Shown here: in pieces, positions 18,700 to 26,748 of the stretch
Numbering within the stretch: position 1 is the stretch's first letter
Layout: each line of letters opens with the position of its first letter
Assembly (NCBI RefSeq): GCF_013141715.1
Contig: NZ_WHOA01000125.1
Coordinates: forward strand, 1-64,000
DNA from: Paenibacillus phytorum
GTDB lineage: Bacteria > Bacillota > Bacilli > Paenibacillales > NBRC-103111
Reading direction: 5' to 3'
DNA length: 64,000 nucleotides
The notes under the pieces: model-generated
What the model was told of the DNA's origin: nothing
The model's input: only the letters and a program-made list of their open reading frames with translations
The model's database searches: none
Program-made: the position numbers and the translations under genes

Positions 18700-19761
18700 T
18701 TATTCTTGTCCAGATACAATTTTGCCAAAACGTTTAATATTTTCGTCTTTCTTGCTGGAAGCCCAATCGAAATCATAGTCAACGAGCTTGATATCCTTGG
18801 CTTGTGCGATACCTTGAATCACTTCTGCATCCTTACGAACGGAACGGCGTTTGAATTCCTTTTGAATGAGAGACTGCACGTCTTTACTTACTAGGAAATC
18901 GATAAATTTCTTCGCATCTTCCATATTTTTAGCACCTTTGATAATTGCAGCTCCATCAGGTACAGCTGAAGTTCCTTCGGTTGGATAAATAATGCCGACT
19001 TTAGCGCCGCCTTCCACATAACGATAAGCAGCTTCCTCGAGTGTAACTCCAAGCGCAAATTCTTTATCAGCTACCCCTTTATATACCTGGCCTGAGCCTG
19101 ACAATACTTTACCATCCAGGTTGGTTACAAACTTCTTAATAAAACCCCACCCTTGGTCTTTTCCGTTTGCTGTCAGCATGGTGATTAATTGCGTATAGGA
19201 AGAACCGGACTTTGCAGGATCCGCATAGGCAATCTTCCCTTTCCATTTCGGATCCAGCAGATCCGTCCAGCCCTTAGGCTCTTCGCCTGCTTTAACAAGT
19301 TCTTTGTTGTACATGATGATCATTGGCAGTGCGGCAAATGGTGTCCACACATTGTTTTTGTCTACATATTGCGGAGAAATATTGTCGTATTCTTTTGTTT
19401 TGTAAGGTTCAAAATATTTTTTATAGGCTTCAAGAGAATCAGCACCGCCAGCCCAAAATACATCGCCCAGCGGATTGGTAGCCTCGGCTTGTACACGTTT
19501 CAAGAGGTCACCTGTACCACCGGAAATCAACTGTACCTCAATGCCTGTACGATCCTGAAACTCCTTAATAATCGGGTTATTGAGCTCAGCTGCATTCGGG
19601 GAATACAAGGTAAGCTTACCGCCCGTCTTTGGTGAGGATTGACTAGCCGCAGGTTGTCCAGAAGTTTCGGTCGGTTTCGCTGTTGGGGTCTCTTTTGCAC
19701 CGCATCCGATCAGAGAACCGACAAGCAGCAGAGATAGAAGACTGGTTAGTGATTTTTTCAT
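18700..19761 (-). CDS. Solute-binding lipoprotein, AfuA/FbpA-like
   Basis: A 353-residue binding protein with a lipoprotein signal (lipobox VGSLIGC near residue 20) and a Ser/Thr/Pro-rich linker. The mature domain shows KLTLYSPNAAELNNPIIKEF, VFWAGGADSLEAYK, MIIMYNKELV and IIYPTEGTSAVPDGAAII, features of the iron/sugar-phosphate (FbpA, AfuA, PgtC) group. I do not see the double tyrosine expected of a ferric-ion site, which favours an organophosphate or similar anion; this is tentative. AUG follows GGAGGG. The two-component genes immediately upstream suggest induction by the ligand. Confidence 0.85.
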   Translation of the reverse strand: MKKSLTSLLSLLLVGSLIGCGAKETPTAKPTETSGQPAASQSSPKTGGKLTLYSPNAAELNNPIIKEFQDRTGIEVQLISGGTGDLLKRVQAEATNPLGDVFWAGGADSLEAYKKYFEPYKTKEYDNISPQYVDKNNVWTPFAALPMIIMYNKELVKAGEEPKGWTDLLDPKWKGKIAYADPAKSGSSYTQLITMLTANGKDQGWGFIKKFVTNLDGKVLSGSGQVYKGVADKEFALGVTLEEAAYRYVEGGAKVGIIYPTEGTSAVPDGAAIIKGAKNMEDAKKFIDFLVSKDVQSLIQKEFKRRSVRKDAEVIQGIAQAKDIKLVDYDFDWASSKKDENIKRFGKIVSGQE

Positions 19762-19876
19762 TTTGTTAACCCTCCATATGTTTTGTGTCTTTATCTTTCT
19801 AGTTTTACTATACGTTCAGATGTAAGCACTCTCAATGTGACGAATTTTCGTATTTGTTGAAATTTTTGTTCAAAAT

Positions 19877-19909
19877 AAAAACCCCACCCAGTCATGAAGT
19901 GGAGTTTTC
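19877..19909 (-). terminator. Terminator after the AraC-type response regulator
   Basis: On the minus strand ACTCCAC ... GGTGGGGT pairs (one G-U), followed by TTTTTATTTT. It separates the two-component genes from the transporter genes, which probably have their own promoter at 19762-19876. Confidence 0.7.
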
Positions 19910-19918
19910 CTATTATGC

Positions 19919-21520
19919 CTATAGCGGAAGGGTCTCAATCCCGAGCCGTTTGCGAAACTCTGTAGGGGTTTCCCCCGTATATTTGCGAAATAGTTGGCTG
20001 AAATATCGCGGATCCTGGTAACCGACTTGTACGGAGACCTCATAAATTTTAAGACGGGGATTCGTCAGAAGCTCCTTCGCTTGTCGTACACGAATTAAAG
20101 TCACATATTCGAGAAAGCTGGTTCCAACCTGCTTTTTAAACAGTCTACTGAAATAACTTTCACTCATATGGTAGCGCTCTGCGATACCTTGCAGAGAAAT
20201 ATCCTCAGCGTAATGCTCTCGGATAAACAGCTCGATCTCCTCGAACCCGCTCTTCTTTTGAGGATCGGATTGCTCCGTACATTGCCGATTCCACTCAAAT
20301 AACGTTTCGTTTAAGCGAATCAGCCATTGTTCAAGCGAGTCATCCACTCGCTCAGCTGATGTTAAGAGAAACCCGCTATCAATAACGATGTTATGCAATT
20401 CGTTATCTCGCAGCAGGAGGGAATTTAACGTTACGATAAATTCGAAAAAGCTTCTTCTTGCCGTAAGTCCATCTGCATGGAGGTGTATGAGATTCGAATA
20501 CCACAACCGAGTTTGGGCTTCGATGGATGAAGGACTTCCCCATTTGACCAATTCGATCAATTCCTTAAGCACGCTGTGATTTACACTGACCGTTTCTTGC
20601 TGCCGTTCGATATCTTCAAACCAAATCATTTTCTCGCCGCCTAAAAAGACAGTTTGATACAAGGCCCGCATGGCTTGAATATAGGCAGCTGGAATCAAAT
20701 CGATCGTTGTAAACGAGTGGCTGACCGTTAGAACGCATCTTTGCGCAAAGGAAGTCAATAACACCATTAGGTTATCAAATAAGACGGCCAGATCGTCTCG
20801 TTCGACTTGACGATTGACCAAAAGCGCATATCGCGTCTCGTTTATTCGCACCAAAGTAAGGGTGGACAGCTCTTTGATCCGTTCATTGATCTGATCCCGA
20901 AGCTGGGTGCTATCCGTCCCCATATCCTTAAGACCGTCCAATTGCAGCAGTAAAACGCGATAAGGAGGGATAACAGCTCCGTCTTCTTTATTTTTTATAC
21001 CCGTGCCAAACTCTACAAACCATTCTTTTTCAAGTGTTCCCGCATAATCCAGCATAAGATCATAGAGAACCTTTTCTTCAATCAGCGGCTGCCCCCAGCC
21101 ATACTGAAGTTTCAATCGCTCCTGCTGTGATTGCAATCGACGTTCTTCATCAAGCTTTGACGTAATGCGTCCAATAACTTGGATGAGCTCGTCCGGATTG
21201 GTAGGCTTGAGCACAAAATCAGCAGCCCCCAACTTAACTGCCTTCTGGGCATATATAAAATCATCGAAGCCCGTAAGAAATACAATTTTCACTTGTGGCA
21301 GAAGCTCAGCCACTTTCTCAGCAAGCTGAATGCCGTCCATCGCAGGCATCCGAATATCCGTCAGTAGGATGTCTGGCGGGTTAGCTATAATTCCTTCTAA
21401 ACCCGATTGTCCGTCCCTTGCTTCGCCAATCACGTTACAGCGCATTTCTTCCCAAGGAATTGTTAGTTTCAGCCCTTGCAAGACGAGCCACTCATCCTCC
21501 ACTATGAATAGTTTATACAC
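19919..21520 (-). CDS. Response regulator, YesN/AraC type
   Basis: A 533-residue transcription regulator. The N-terminal receiver domain starts VYKLFIVEDEWLVLQGL with the phospho-acceptor in LLTDIRMPAMDG and the conserved Lys in FVLKPTNPDE. The middle resembles the YesN linker. The C-terminal 100 residues form an AraC-type double helix-turn-helix (YHMSESYFSRLFKKQVGTSF, then VGYQDPRYFSQLFRKYTGET). The start is GTG 21520 with AGGAGAGG upstream; the long upstream extension is rejected. It overlaps the kinase stop by 8 bp. The expected target is the AfuA-like gene directly downstream. Confidence 0.93.
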   Translation of the reverse strand: MYKLFIVEDEWLVLQGLKLTIPWEEMRCNVIGEARDGQSGLEGIIANPPDILLTDIRMPAMDGIQLAEKVAELLPQVKIVFLTGFDDFIYAQKAVKLGAADFVLKPTNPDELIQVIGRITSKLDEERRLQSQQERLKLQYGWGQPLIEEKVLYDLMLDYAGTLEKEWFVEFGTGIKNKEDGAVIPPYRVLLLQLDGLKDMGTDSTQLRDQINERIKELSTLTLVRINETRYALLVNRQVERDDLAVLFDNLMVLLTSFAQRCVLTVSHSFTTIDLIPAAYIQAMRALYQTVFLGGEKMIWFEDIERQQETVSVNHSVLKELIELVKWGSPSSIEAQTRLWYSNLIHLHADGLTARRSFFEFIVTLNSLLLRDNELHNIVIDSGFLLTSAERVDDSLEQWLIRLNETLFEWNRQCTEQSDPQKKSGFEEIELFIREHYAEDISLQGIAERYHMSESYFSRLFKKQVGTSFLEYVTLIRVRQAKELLTNPRLKIYEVSVQVGYQDPRYFSQLFRKYTGETPTEFRKRLGIETLPL

Positions 21521-23327
21521 GATGATCCTCTCCTGAGCGCATAATGGGAATTTCGATAAGAATAGTCGTTCCTTGCATGATCTCACTCTCGATTTCAAAG
21601 CGATAATTCGAGCCGAAGTATAGCTGAAGCCGTTTGATCGAGTTTTCCAGTCCAATACCCGTATTCTGCTCACTATCCGATACGTATTTGCCGCTAAGGA
21701 TACGCTCCACCATATCTGATGTCATACCTACACCGTTGTCTCGGATTTCGAAGCGGACACATTCCTGGGCCCGCCATCCCCTAATGGAAAGCTGCCCTTT
21801 TCCGGGTTTGATCTCTAATCCATGTGTGATGGCATTTTCCACGATCGGTTGAATCAACAGCTTGAGCGTGTATAAGGATTCGATTTCTTCATCGATTTGA
21901 ATCTCGACTTCCAACTTATCCCCATAGCGCATCTGTTGAATAAAAAGAAAATTGCGGATTTGATGCATATCCTCCTTCACTTGGATGAAGGGTTGTCCTT
22001 TACGGATACTAAACCGCAGCAGCTCTCCAAGCGAAATAACCGTTTGACTAATATCCGTCATTTTATTAATACGTGCCATCCAATTGATCGAATCCAGAGC
22101 ATTATAGAGAAAATGCGGGTTGAATTGGGCGTGAATCGCCTTGATCTCCGCCTCCTTCAACATTAATTGCTTCTTGTAGACCTCATCGATCAACTGCTTG
22201 ATCCGCTGTACCATTTTATTAAAACTGAGACCTAGCTGCCCAACTTCATCCCTATATTTAGAAGAAAATGCTACGTCCATGTTGCCGTTTTCCACTAGAT
22301 ACATCAGTGATTTTAGCTTGCGCAGCGGATTCGTAATCGTCACCGACAACACATAGGCAACCCAACAGGACACAACGCCGAACAAGATGATAATAAATAA
22401 CATCAAATTACGGATGCTGCTGCTCTCCTTTGTCAAAACGGCAACCGGCACAATACTAACCAGCTTGAATCCCGTAATCTCAGAAGTATCATAAACGACC
22501 ATAACAGGAGCAGAGCCTTTGTTAGCTGGTTCGAAAAAACCTTTGCTACCTGTTAATACTTTATCTAAATAAGGTTCGTTTAACTTCGTGCCCACGATAT
22601 GCTTGGATGGCGTACTCGAAATGACATACCCATTGCGGTCCAACAGCAGCATCTGTCCGCCTGGTTGTAACTGGGCCTTGTTATACTTGTCAGCCAAAGC
22701 ATTTTCCATAATATCCACGACCATGAAACCAAGCGGTTTGTTCGTTTCAATCTTCTTCAGCAGCCTGCCACTGCTTAAAACAATGCCAAAATCCTCCGTC
22801 TTCTTCATGCTGTAATGCGTATCCCAGATGATATTGCCGCCTGCTAGCCGCATTTTACGAAACAATCCCCAATTCAAGTTATAATCGTCGTACTGATTAG
22901 GTAGAAGGTTTCCTGTAAAATAACGATCCCCGTTCTCCCCAAGCAAGTAAATGGCGATATTCCAGTTTTTGAAGCCCAGGAAGGTATCGAGAATATCATT
23001 GACCCTTTTCTCATCCTGCTGCTTCTCCGCTAACGTTCTGCCCTGATCTTTAGACAGCACATCCTGTATTTCTCTGTTACTATAAATGTACATGGTCAAC
23101 TGTTCGATATCTTTAACGAAATAGTTCAAGCTGTAATTCACTTGAGACAAGCTTTCAAGAATCGTCTTGCTCACTTGCGTTTGTACGACCTGTGACGATT
23201 TGTAATAGGAGAAGGTTCCCAGAATAGATAAGGGGATTATAGCCAACGGAAGGAATAGGATAATGAGCTTTTTCTGAAGGCTTGTTCCAAGTAAATAGTT
23301 CTGCAATCGATTTCGTATATGGGACAA
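21513..23327 (-). CDS. Sensor histidine kinase, YesM type
   Basis: Membrane sensor kinase of 604 residues: membrane segment near 20-40, a large extracytoplasmic dCACHE-like sensor region to about residue 295, a second membrane segment, HAMP (VTITNPLRKLKSLM), the His_kinase domain with FNPHFLYNALDSINWM (phospho-accepting His) and an ATPase domain with DNGVGM and GIGLENS. The start is TTG 23327 with AAGGAG upstream; no ATG is suitably placed. With the YesN partner and AfuA-like protein it resembles Staphylococcus aureus HptRSA, which senses hexose phosphates; that analogy is inferred from architecture. Confidence 0.93.
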   Translation of the reverse strand: MSHIRNRLQNYLLGTSLQKKLIILFLPLAIIPLSILGTFSYYKSSQVVQTQVSKTILESLSQVNYSLNYFVKDIEQLTMYIYSNREIQDVLSKDQGRTLAEKQQDEKRVNDILDTFLGFKNWNIAIYLLGENGDRYFTGNLLPNQYDDYNLNWGLFRKMRLAGGNIIWDTHYSMKKTEDFGIVLSSGRLLKKIETNKPLGFMVVDIMENALADKYNKAQLQPGGQMLLLDRNGYVISSTPSKHIVGTKLNEPYLDKVLTGSKGFFEPANKGSAPVMVVYDTSEITGFKLVSIVPVAVLTKESSSIRNLMLFIIILFGVVSCWVAYVLSVTITNPLRKLKSLMYLVENGNMDVAFSSKYRDEVGQLGLSFNKMVQRIKQLIDEVYKKQLMLKEAEIKAIHAQFNPHFLYNALDSINWMARINKMTDISQTVISLGELLRFSIRKGQPFIQVKEDMHQIRNFLFIQQMRYGDKLEVEIQIDEEIESLYTLKLLIQPIVENAITHGLEIKPGKGQLSIRGWRAQECVRFEIRDNGVGMTSDMVERILSGKYVSDSEQNTGIGLENSIKRLQLYFGSNYRFEIESEIMQGTTILIEIPIMRSGEDHRV

Positions 23328-23559
23328 AACCTCACTCCTTCCGTTTATTTTTAGTATGAATTTTCTTTATCCAATGAATTCTCTTCAATGACAAGAGTAC
23401 AGGACAATAGTATGAACTTCAACCCCTGTATGATCGTACCTTCTGGGATTACAAGCACGGGCTTTGAATGATGGATTAAAGGGGAGTTAGATGAATAGAT
23501 TTTGAAGTAAAGATATTACGGTACTAATAAACTAATTCACTATTCAGGAGAGTGTAACT

Positions 23560-24450
23560 ATGGAAACAGGTATGAACACAAGAAAGGGATCGACTTTAAC
23601 CAAAGGGATCAAATATGGAGCTGGAGGAGTTGCGATACTTCTTTTGATTTTGACTGCGTTTAGTACAGTAGAGAACGGTCATGTTGGATTCAGAAAAACC
23701 TTAGGTAGTGTTAACTCAACAGTACTGGAGCCAGGTCCTCATTGGAAGTGGCCGTTCATTTCAAGCATTGTAGAAGTCAATACTCAAGTAGCTAAATCGG
23801 AAGCAGACGCAGCAGCGTCTTCAAAAGACTTGCAACCTGTTCATAGTCATGTAGCTGTTAACTATACAATCCCTAAAGGGGTAGCTTTCAAGTTACTTCA
23901 TGACGTAGGTCTAGACTTCGACGCTAAAGTAATCAATCCTCACGTGCAGGAGATTTTTAAAGAAGTTACAGCTAAGTACAGTGCAGAGGAGTTAATTTCT
24001 AAACGTGAACGAGTAGCATTAGAAACAAACGAATTATTAAAAAAAGCTCTAGAGGCTTACAACATCCAAGTAGGGGATATCTCTATTGTTAACTTTACAT
24101 TCTCTGATGCATTTAATCAGTCTATTGAGCAGAAACAAATTGCGGCACAAAATGCAATGAAAGCTCAGAACGATCTAGATAAAGCAAAGATCGACGCTCA
24201 ACAAAATGTAGTAAAAGCGGAAGCAGATGCTACAGCGGCGAAAGCTAAAGCGGATGCCGATCTTTATGTTGCACAACAAAAAGCTAAGGGTAACATAGAG
24301 CTTGCAAAGTCAATTACTGCTGACTTGGTAGATTATAAATTCCTTGAGTCTTGGAAAGGCGATGTACCTGACGCTTGGGGTAACGGTTCTTTGATTAACA
24401 TGTTACCGAGCAAAACTCCAGTACAACCTACTGAAACTGCTAAGAAGTAA
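23560..24450 (+). CDS. SPFH/prohibitin-domain membrane protein
   Basis: A 296-residue protein with one N-terminal membrane segment (about residues 20-40) followed by an SPFH/Band 7 domain starting FSTVENGHVGFRKTLGSVN, and an Ala/Lys/Glu/Gln-rich coiled coil (about 185-255: QIAAQNAMKAQNDLDKAK). Prohibitin-like proteins scaffold membrane microdomains or regulate membrane proteases. AGGAGAG precedes the ATG. It stands alone: divergent from the sensor kinase and followed by the serC T-box leader. The short prohibitin form resembles ones also found in phages, but no phage genes surround it. Confidence 0.85.
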   Translation: METGMNTRKGSTLTKGIKYGAGGVAILLLILTAFSTVENGHVGFRKTLGSVNSTVLEPGPHWKWPFISSIVEVNTQVAKSEADAAASSKDLQPVHSHVAVNYTIPKGVAFKLLHDVGLDFDAKVINPHVQEIFKEVTAKYSAEELISKRERVALETNELLKKALEAYNIQVGDISIVNFTFSDAFNQSIEQKQIAAQNAMKAQNDLDKAKIDAQQNVVKAEADATAAKAKADADLYVAQQKAKGNIELAKSITADLVDYKFLESWKGDVPDAWGNGSLINMLPSKTPVQPTETAKK

Positions 24451-24515
24451 TCTAATGAGTGGAAAGTCATCATAGAAAAAATGAAGAACGGAACGTCCGG
24501 AAACTCACAAAACGA

Positions 24516-24544
24516 TTGACCTTTTCTACGAATAGGCTTATACT
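24516..24544 (+). promoter_or_regulatory. Sigma-A promoter of the serC T-box leader
   Basis: TTGACC (24516-24521), a 17-base spacer and TATACT (24539-24544). Transcription should begin near 24551, giving about 330 bases of leader before serC. Confidence 0.7.
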
Positions 24545-24550
24545 TCTACA

Positions 24551-24770
24551 CAATATCCATACCTGATCGTGCCTATGATGAGATTCCAACTCGGAGGCGT
24601 TTTCGCCAAGAACAACCCTTTGCGCTCAGCAAAGTCAGTCATTCTAAGTTAACCGGCACCGCCCGTTACCGCGGAACCAAGTGGAGAAGCATTCACCAGA
24701 ATGTTTCTTAAATTGGGTGGCACCGCGAGCAAACGCTCCTCGTCCCAATATGGATGAGGGCGTTTTTTGT
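24551..24770 (+). promoter_or_regulatory. T-box riboswitch upstream of serC (serine-type inferred)
   Basis: The T-box core AATTGGGTGGCACCGCG ends at 24727 and is followed by a GC-rich hairpin with CGTTTTTT (terminator, about 24731-24770). In T-boxes, uncharged tRNA pairs with the core and blocks termination. Gene context (serC) implies tRNA-Ser. The first 165 bases of the leader are short for a full canonical stem I, and I could not place the AG-bulge/GNTG apical motif; serine triplets at 24585-24587 (TCC) and in CTCAGCAAAG are candidate specifiers only. Confidence 0.85.
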
Positions 24771-24880
24771 GTTTTTTTCGGGGCCCCCGCAAAGTAAAAG
24801 GAATATGCTTCGAAGGGTACACATCACTTTGTGGGGTAATTGTGTTCGTTTTACCACATTCATACGGGAGGTAATTAGAA

Positions 24881-25969
24881 ATGACAAAAAGACTTTACAA
24901 TTTCAACCCAGGACCCGCTGCACTGCCTTTGGAGGTACTTGAAGAAGCACAAGAGCAATTTGTGGACTATCAAGGGACAGGTATTTCACTGCTTGAAATG
25001 TCTCATCGGAGCCGTACGGTTGAGGATCTGAATCAAGAAACCCAGCAGCTTCTTCTAAAATTGCTCGACCTTCCTAGCGGGTATGAGGTGCTTTTTATGG
25101 GCGGAGGGGCAAGTACACAGTTCGCTCTGCTTCCGCTAAACTTTGTAGACACGAATCAGACGGCCAACTATGTATTGACGGGGAGCTTTTCGGAAAAAGC
25201 TTTTAAAGAAGCTTCTTATGTCGGCCGCACACATATCGCTGCAAGCTCCAAAGACCAGCAATGGCGCTGTATCCCTGAGTTATCGGCAGACCAACTAGCA
25301 CCTGATTCAGCATACATTCACATCACCATGAACAACACGATTGAAGGTTCCCGTTACAATGCAATTCCGGAAGTAGGCAGCACGCCTCTTATAGCTGATG
25401 TGACGAGTGAGATACTGAGTAGAAAGCTTGATCTGCAAAAGTTTTCCATGATCTATGCTGGCGCTCAGAAAAATCTCGGACCCGCAGGCGTTACAGTTGC
25501 CATCATCCGCGAAGATTGGCTGGAGAAAGCGTCCAAGAAGATCCCTGAGATCATGCGCTATGAAACATTTGCCAAAAACAAGTCACTGTTCAATACGCCA
25601 CCTGTTCATGCCATTTACATGATGAATTTAGTACTTAAATGGGTAGTGAACAAGGGCGGCGTAGAGCAATTAGAACAGCTTAATCGCATAAAGTCTGGCC
25701 TAATTTATGATGTTATTGATCATAGCGGCGGATTCTACAACGGAATCATTGAAGTTAACGATCGCTCGCATATGAATATCACTTGGCGCATGGCCAATGA
25801 AGGAATCGAACGTCGGTTTATCGAAGAATCAGAGGCTAACGGCTTTGAAGGTTTGGCTGGTCATCGAAGTGTAGGGGGTCTGCGCGCTTCGGCATACAAT
25901 GCTGTTCCATTTGAAGCCTGTCAGGCTTTGGCTGATTTCATGGTAGATTTTGCGCGAAGAAATGGTTAG
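24881..25969 (+). CDS. serC: Phosphoserine aminotransferase
   Basis: PLP enzyme of serine (and pyridoxine) synthesis: converts 3-phosphohydroxypyruvate and glutamate to phosphoserine. The 362-residue chain is full length and begins with the family signature YNFNPGPAALPLEVLEEAQ; it contains FMGGGASTQFALLPLNF, the PLP-lysine segment YAGAQKNLGPAG (about residue 196) and the C-terminal GLAGHRSVGGLRASAYNA. GGGAGG precedes the ATG. It is preceded by a T-box and followed 24 bp later by a YdeI-like gene, probably cotranscribed. Confidence 0.97.
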   Translation: MTKRLYNFNPGPAALPLEVLEEAQEQFVDYQGTGISLLEMSHRSRTVEDLNQETQQLLLKLLDLPSGYEVLFMGGGASTQFALLPLNFVDTNQTANYVLTGSFSEKAFKEASYVGRTHIAASSKDQQWRCIPELSADQLAPDSAYIHITMNNTIEGSRYNAIPEVGSTPLIADVTSEILSRKLDLQKFSMIYAGAQKNLGPAGVTVAIIREDWLEKASKKIPEIMRYETFAKNKSLFNTPPVHAIYMMNLVLKWVVNKGGVEQLEQLNRIKSGLIYDVIDHSGGFYNGIIEVNDRSHMNITWRMANEGIERRFIEESEANGFEGLAGHRSVGGLRASAYNAVPFEACQALADFMVDFARRNG

Positions 25970-25993
25970 ATCATTAAGAAATGAGGAAGTTCA

Positions 25994-26662
25994 GTGGAAA
26001 ACGCACTCGCTAAGAAGCTACGTTTAGGAAGTTGTAAACGAGCACTCATCATGAACGCGCCGGAGGGGTATCTCAACATGCTGAATCCCCTCCCTGAGGG
26101 TGTTTTGTTGACGGATCAAAAAGAAGGCACTGAGGCTTATGACTTTGTCCAGGTATTCGTCCACACGCTTGCTGAAGTCCAGCAGCTGGCTCCCAAAGCC
26201 ATTGAGGCCGTAACACCTGAGGGCATGTTATGGATTAACTATCCCAAAGGAACCTCTAAAATAAAAACGGACATTAATCGCGACTCTGGCTGGCAGACGG
26301 TCACCGATTTGCAGTATGAAGGCGTGAGTCTGGTGTCCATTGATGAGACGTGGTCAGCTATGCGTTTTCGCCCTATCGGCCTCGTCAAGTCGCCGCGCAG
26401 CGAACGATTAACTAACCTGGCAAATGTTAAAGCAGAATCAGCTTCCGGTGAGAAAGTGGTTATTGTACCGGATGATCTTGCAGGAGCTTTTCGCGAGAAT
26501 CCTAATGCAGCTGATTTCTTTTCAACGCTTTCCTACAGCAACCGCAAGGAATACGTGCAGTGGATTACAGAAGCCAAACGTGAGGAAACACGCAGTGCTC
26601 GAATCGTCAAGACGATAGAGAAGCTGCTGCAGGGTATCAAAAATCCAAGATTCAAAGAATAA
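25994..26662 (+). CDS. YdeI/OmpD-associated family protein with DUF3052-like N-terminus
   Basis: A 222-residue protein of unknown function. The N-terminal half (RLGSCKRALIMNAPEGYLNM, later VTPEGMLWINYPKGTS) resembles the DUF3052 fold seen in small methyltransferase-like proteins. The C-terminal 75 residues (IVPDDLAGAFRENPNAADFF, then YVQWITEAKREETRSARI) are the YdeI/OmpD-associated module. The start is GTG 25994 with GAGGAAG upstream. It follows serC by 24 bp and shares its terminator. No enzymatic activity is assigned. Confidence 0.75.
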   Translation: MENALAKKLRLGSCKRALIMNAPEGYLNMLNPLPEGVLLTDQKEGTEAYDFVQVFVHTLAEVQQLAPKAIEAVTPEGMLWINYPKGTSKIKTDINRDSGWQTVTDLQYEGVSLVSIDETWSAMRFRPIGLVKSPRSERLTNLANVKAESASGEKVVIVPDDLAGAFRENPNAADFFSTLSYSNRKEYVQWITEAKREETRSARIVKTIEKLLQGIKNPRFKE

Positions 26663-26666
26663 AAAC

Positions 26667-26712
26667 AAAAGAGTCCCGTAGAGCGGCTAATGCCAATCTC
26701 TCGGGACTTTTT
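26667..26712. terminator. Bidirectional terminator between serC operon and pdh operon
   Basis: GAGTCCCGTAGAG ... CTCTCGGGACTTTTTAT: the stem carries a T run on the plus side and, read in reverse, TCTTTTGTTTTT on the minus side. It serves the convergent serC and lpd units. Confidence 0.85.
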
Positions 26713-26748
26713 ATCTAAAGGTAAGGGAAAATAAAGGAATAAAACTAG

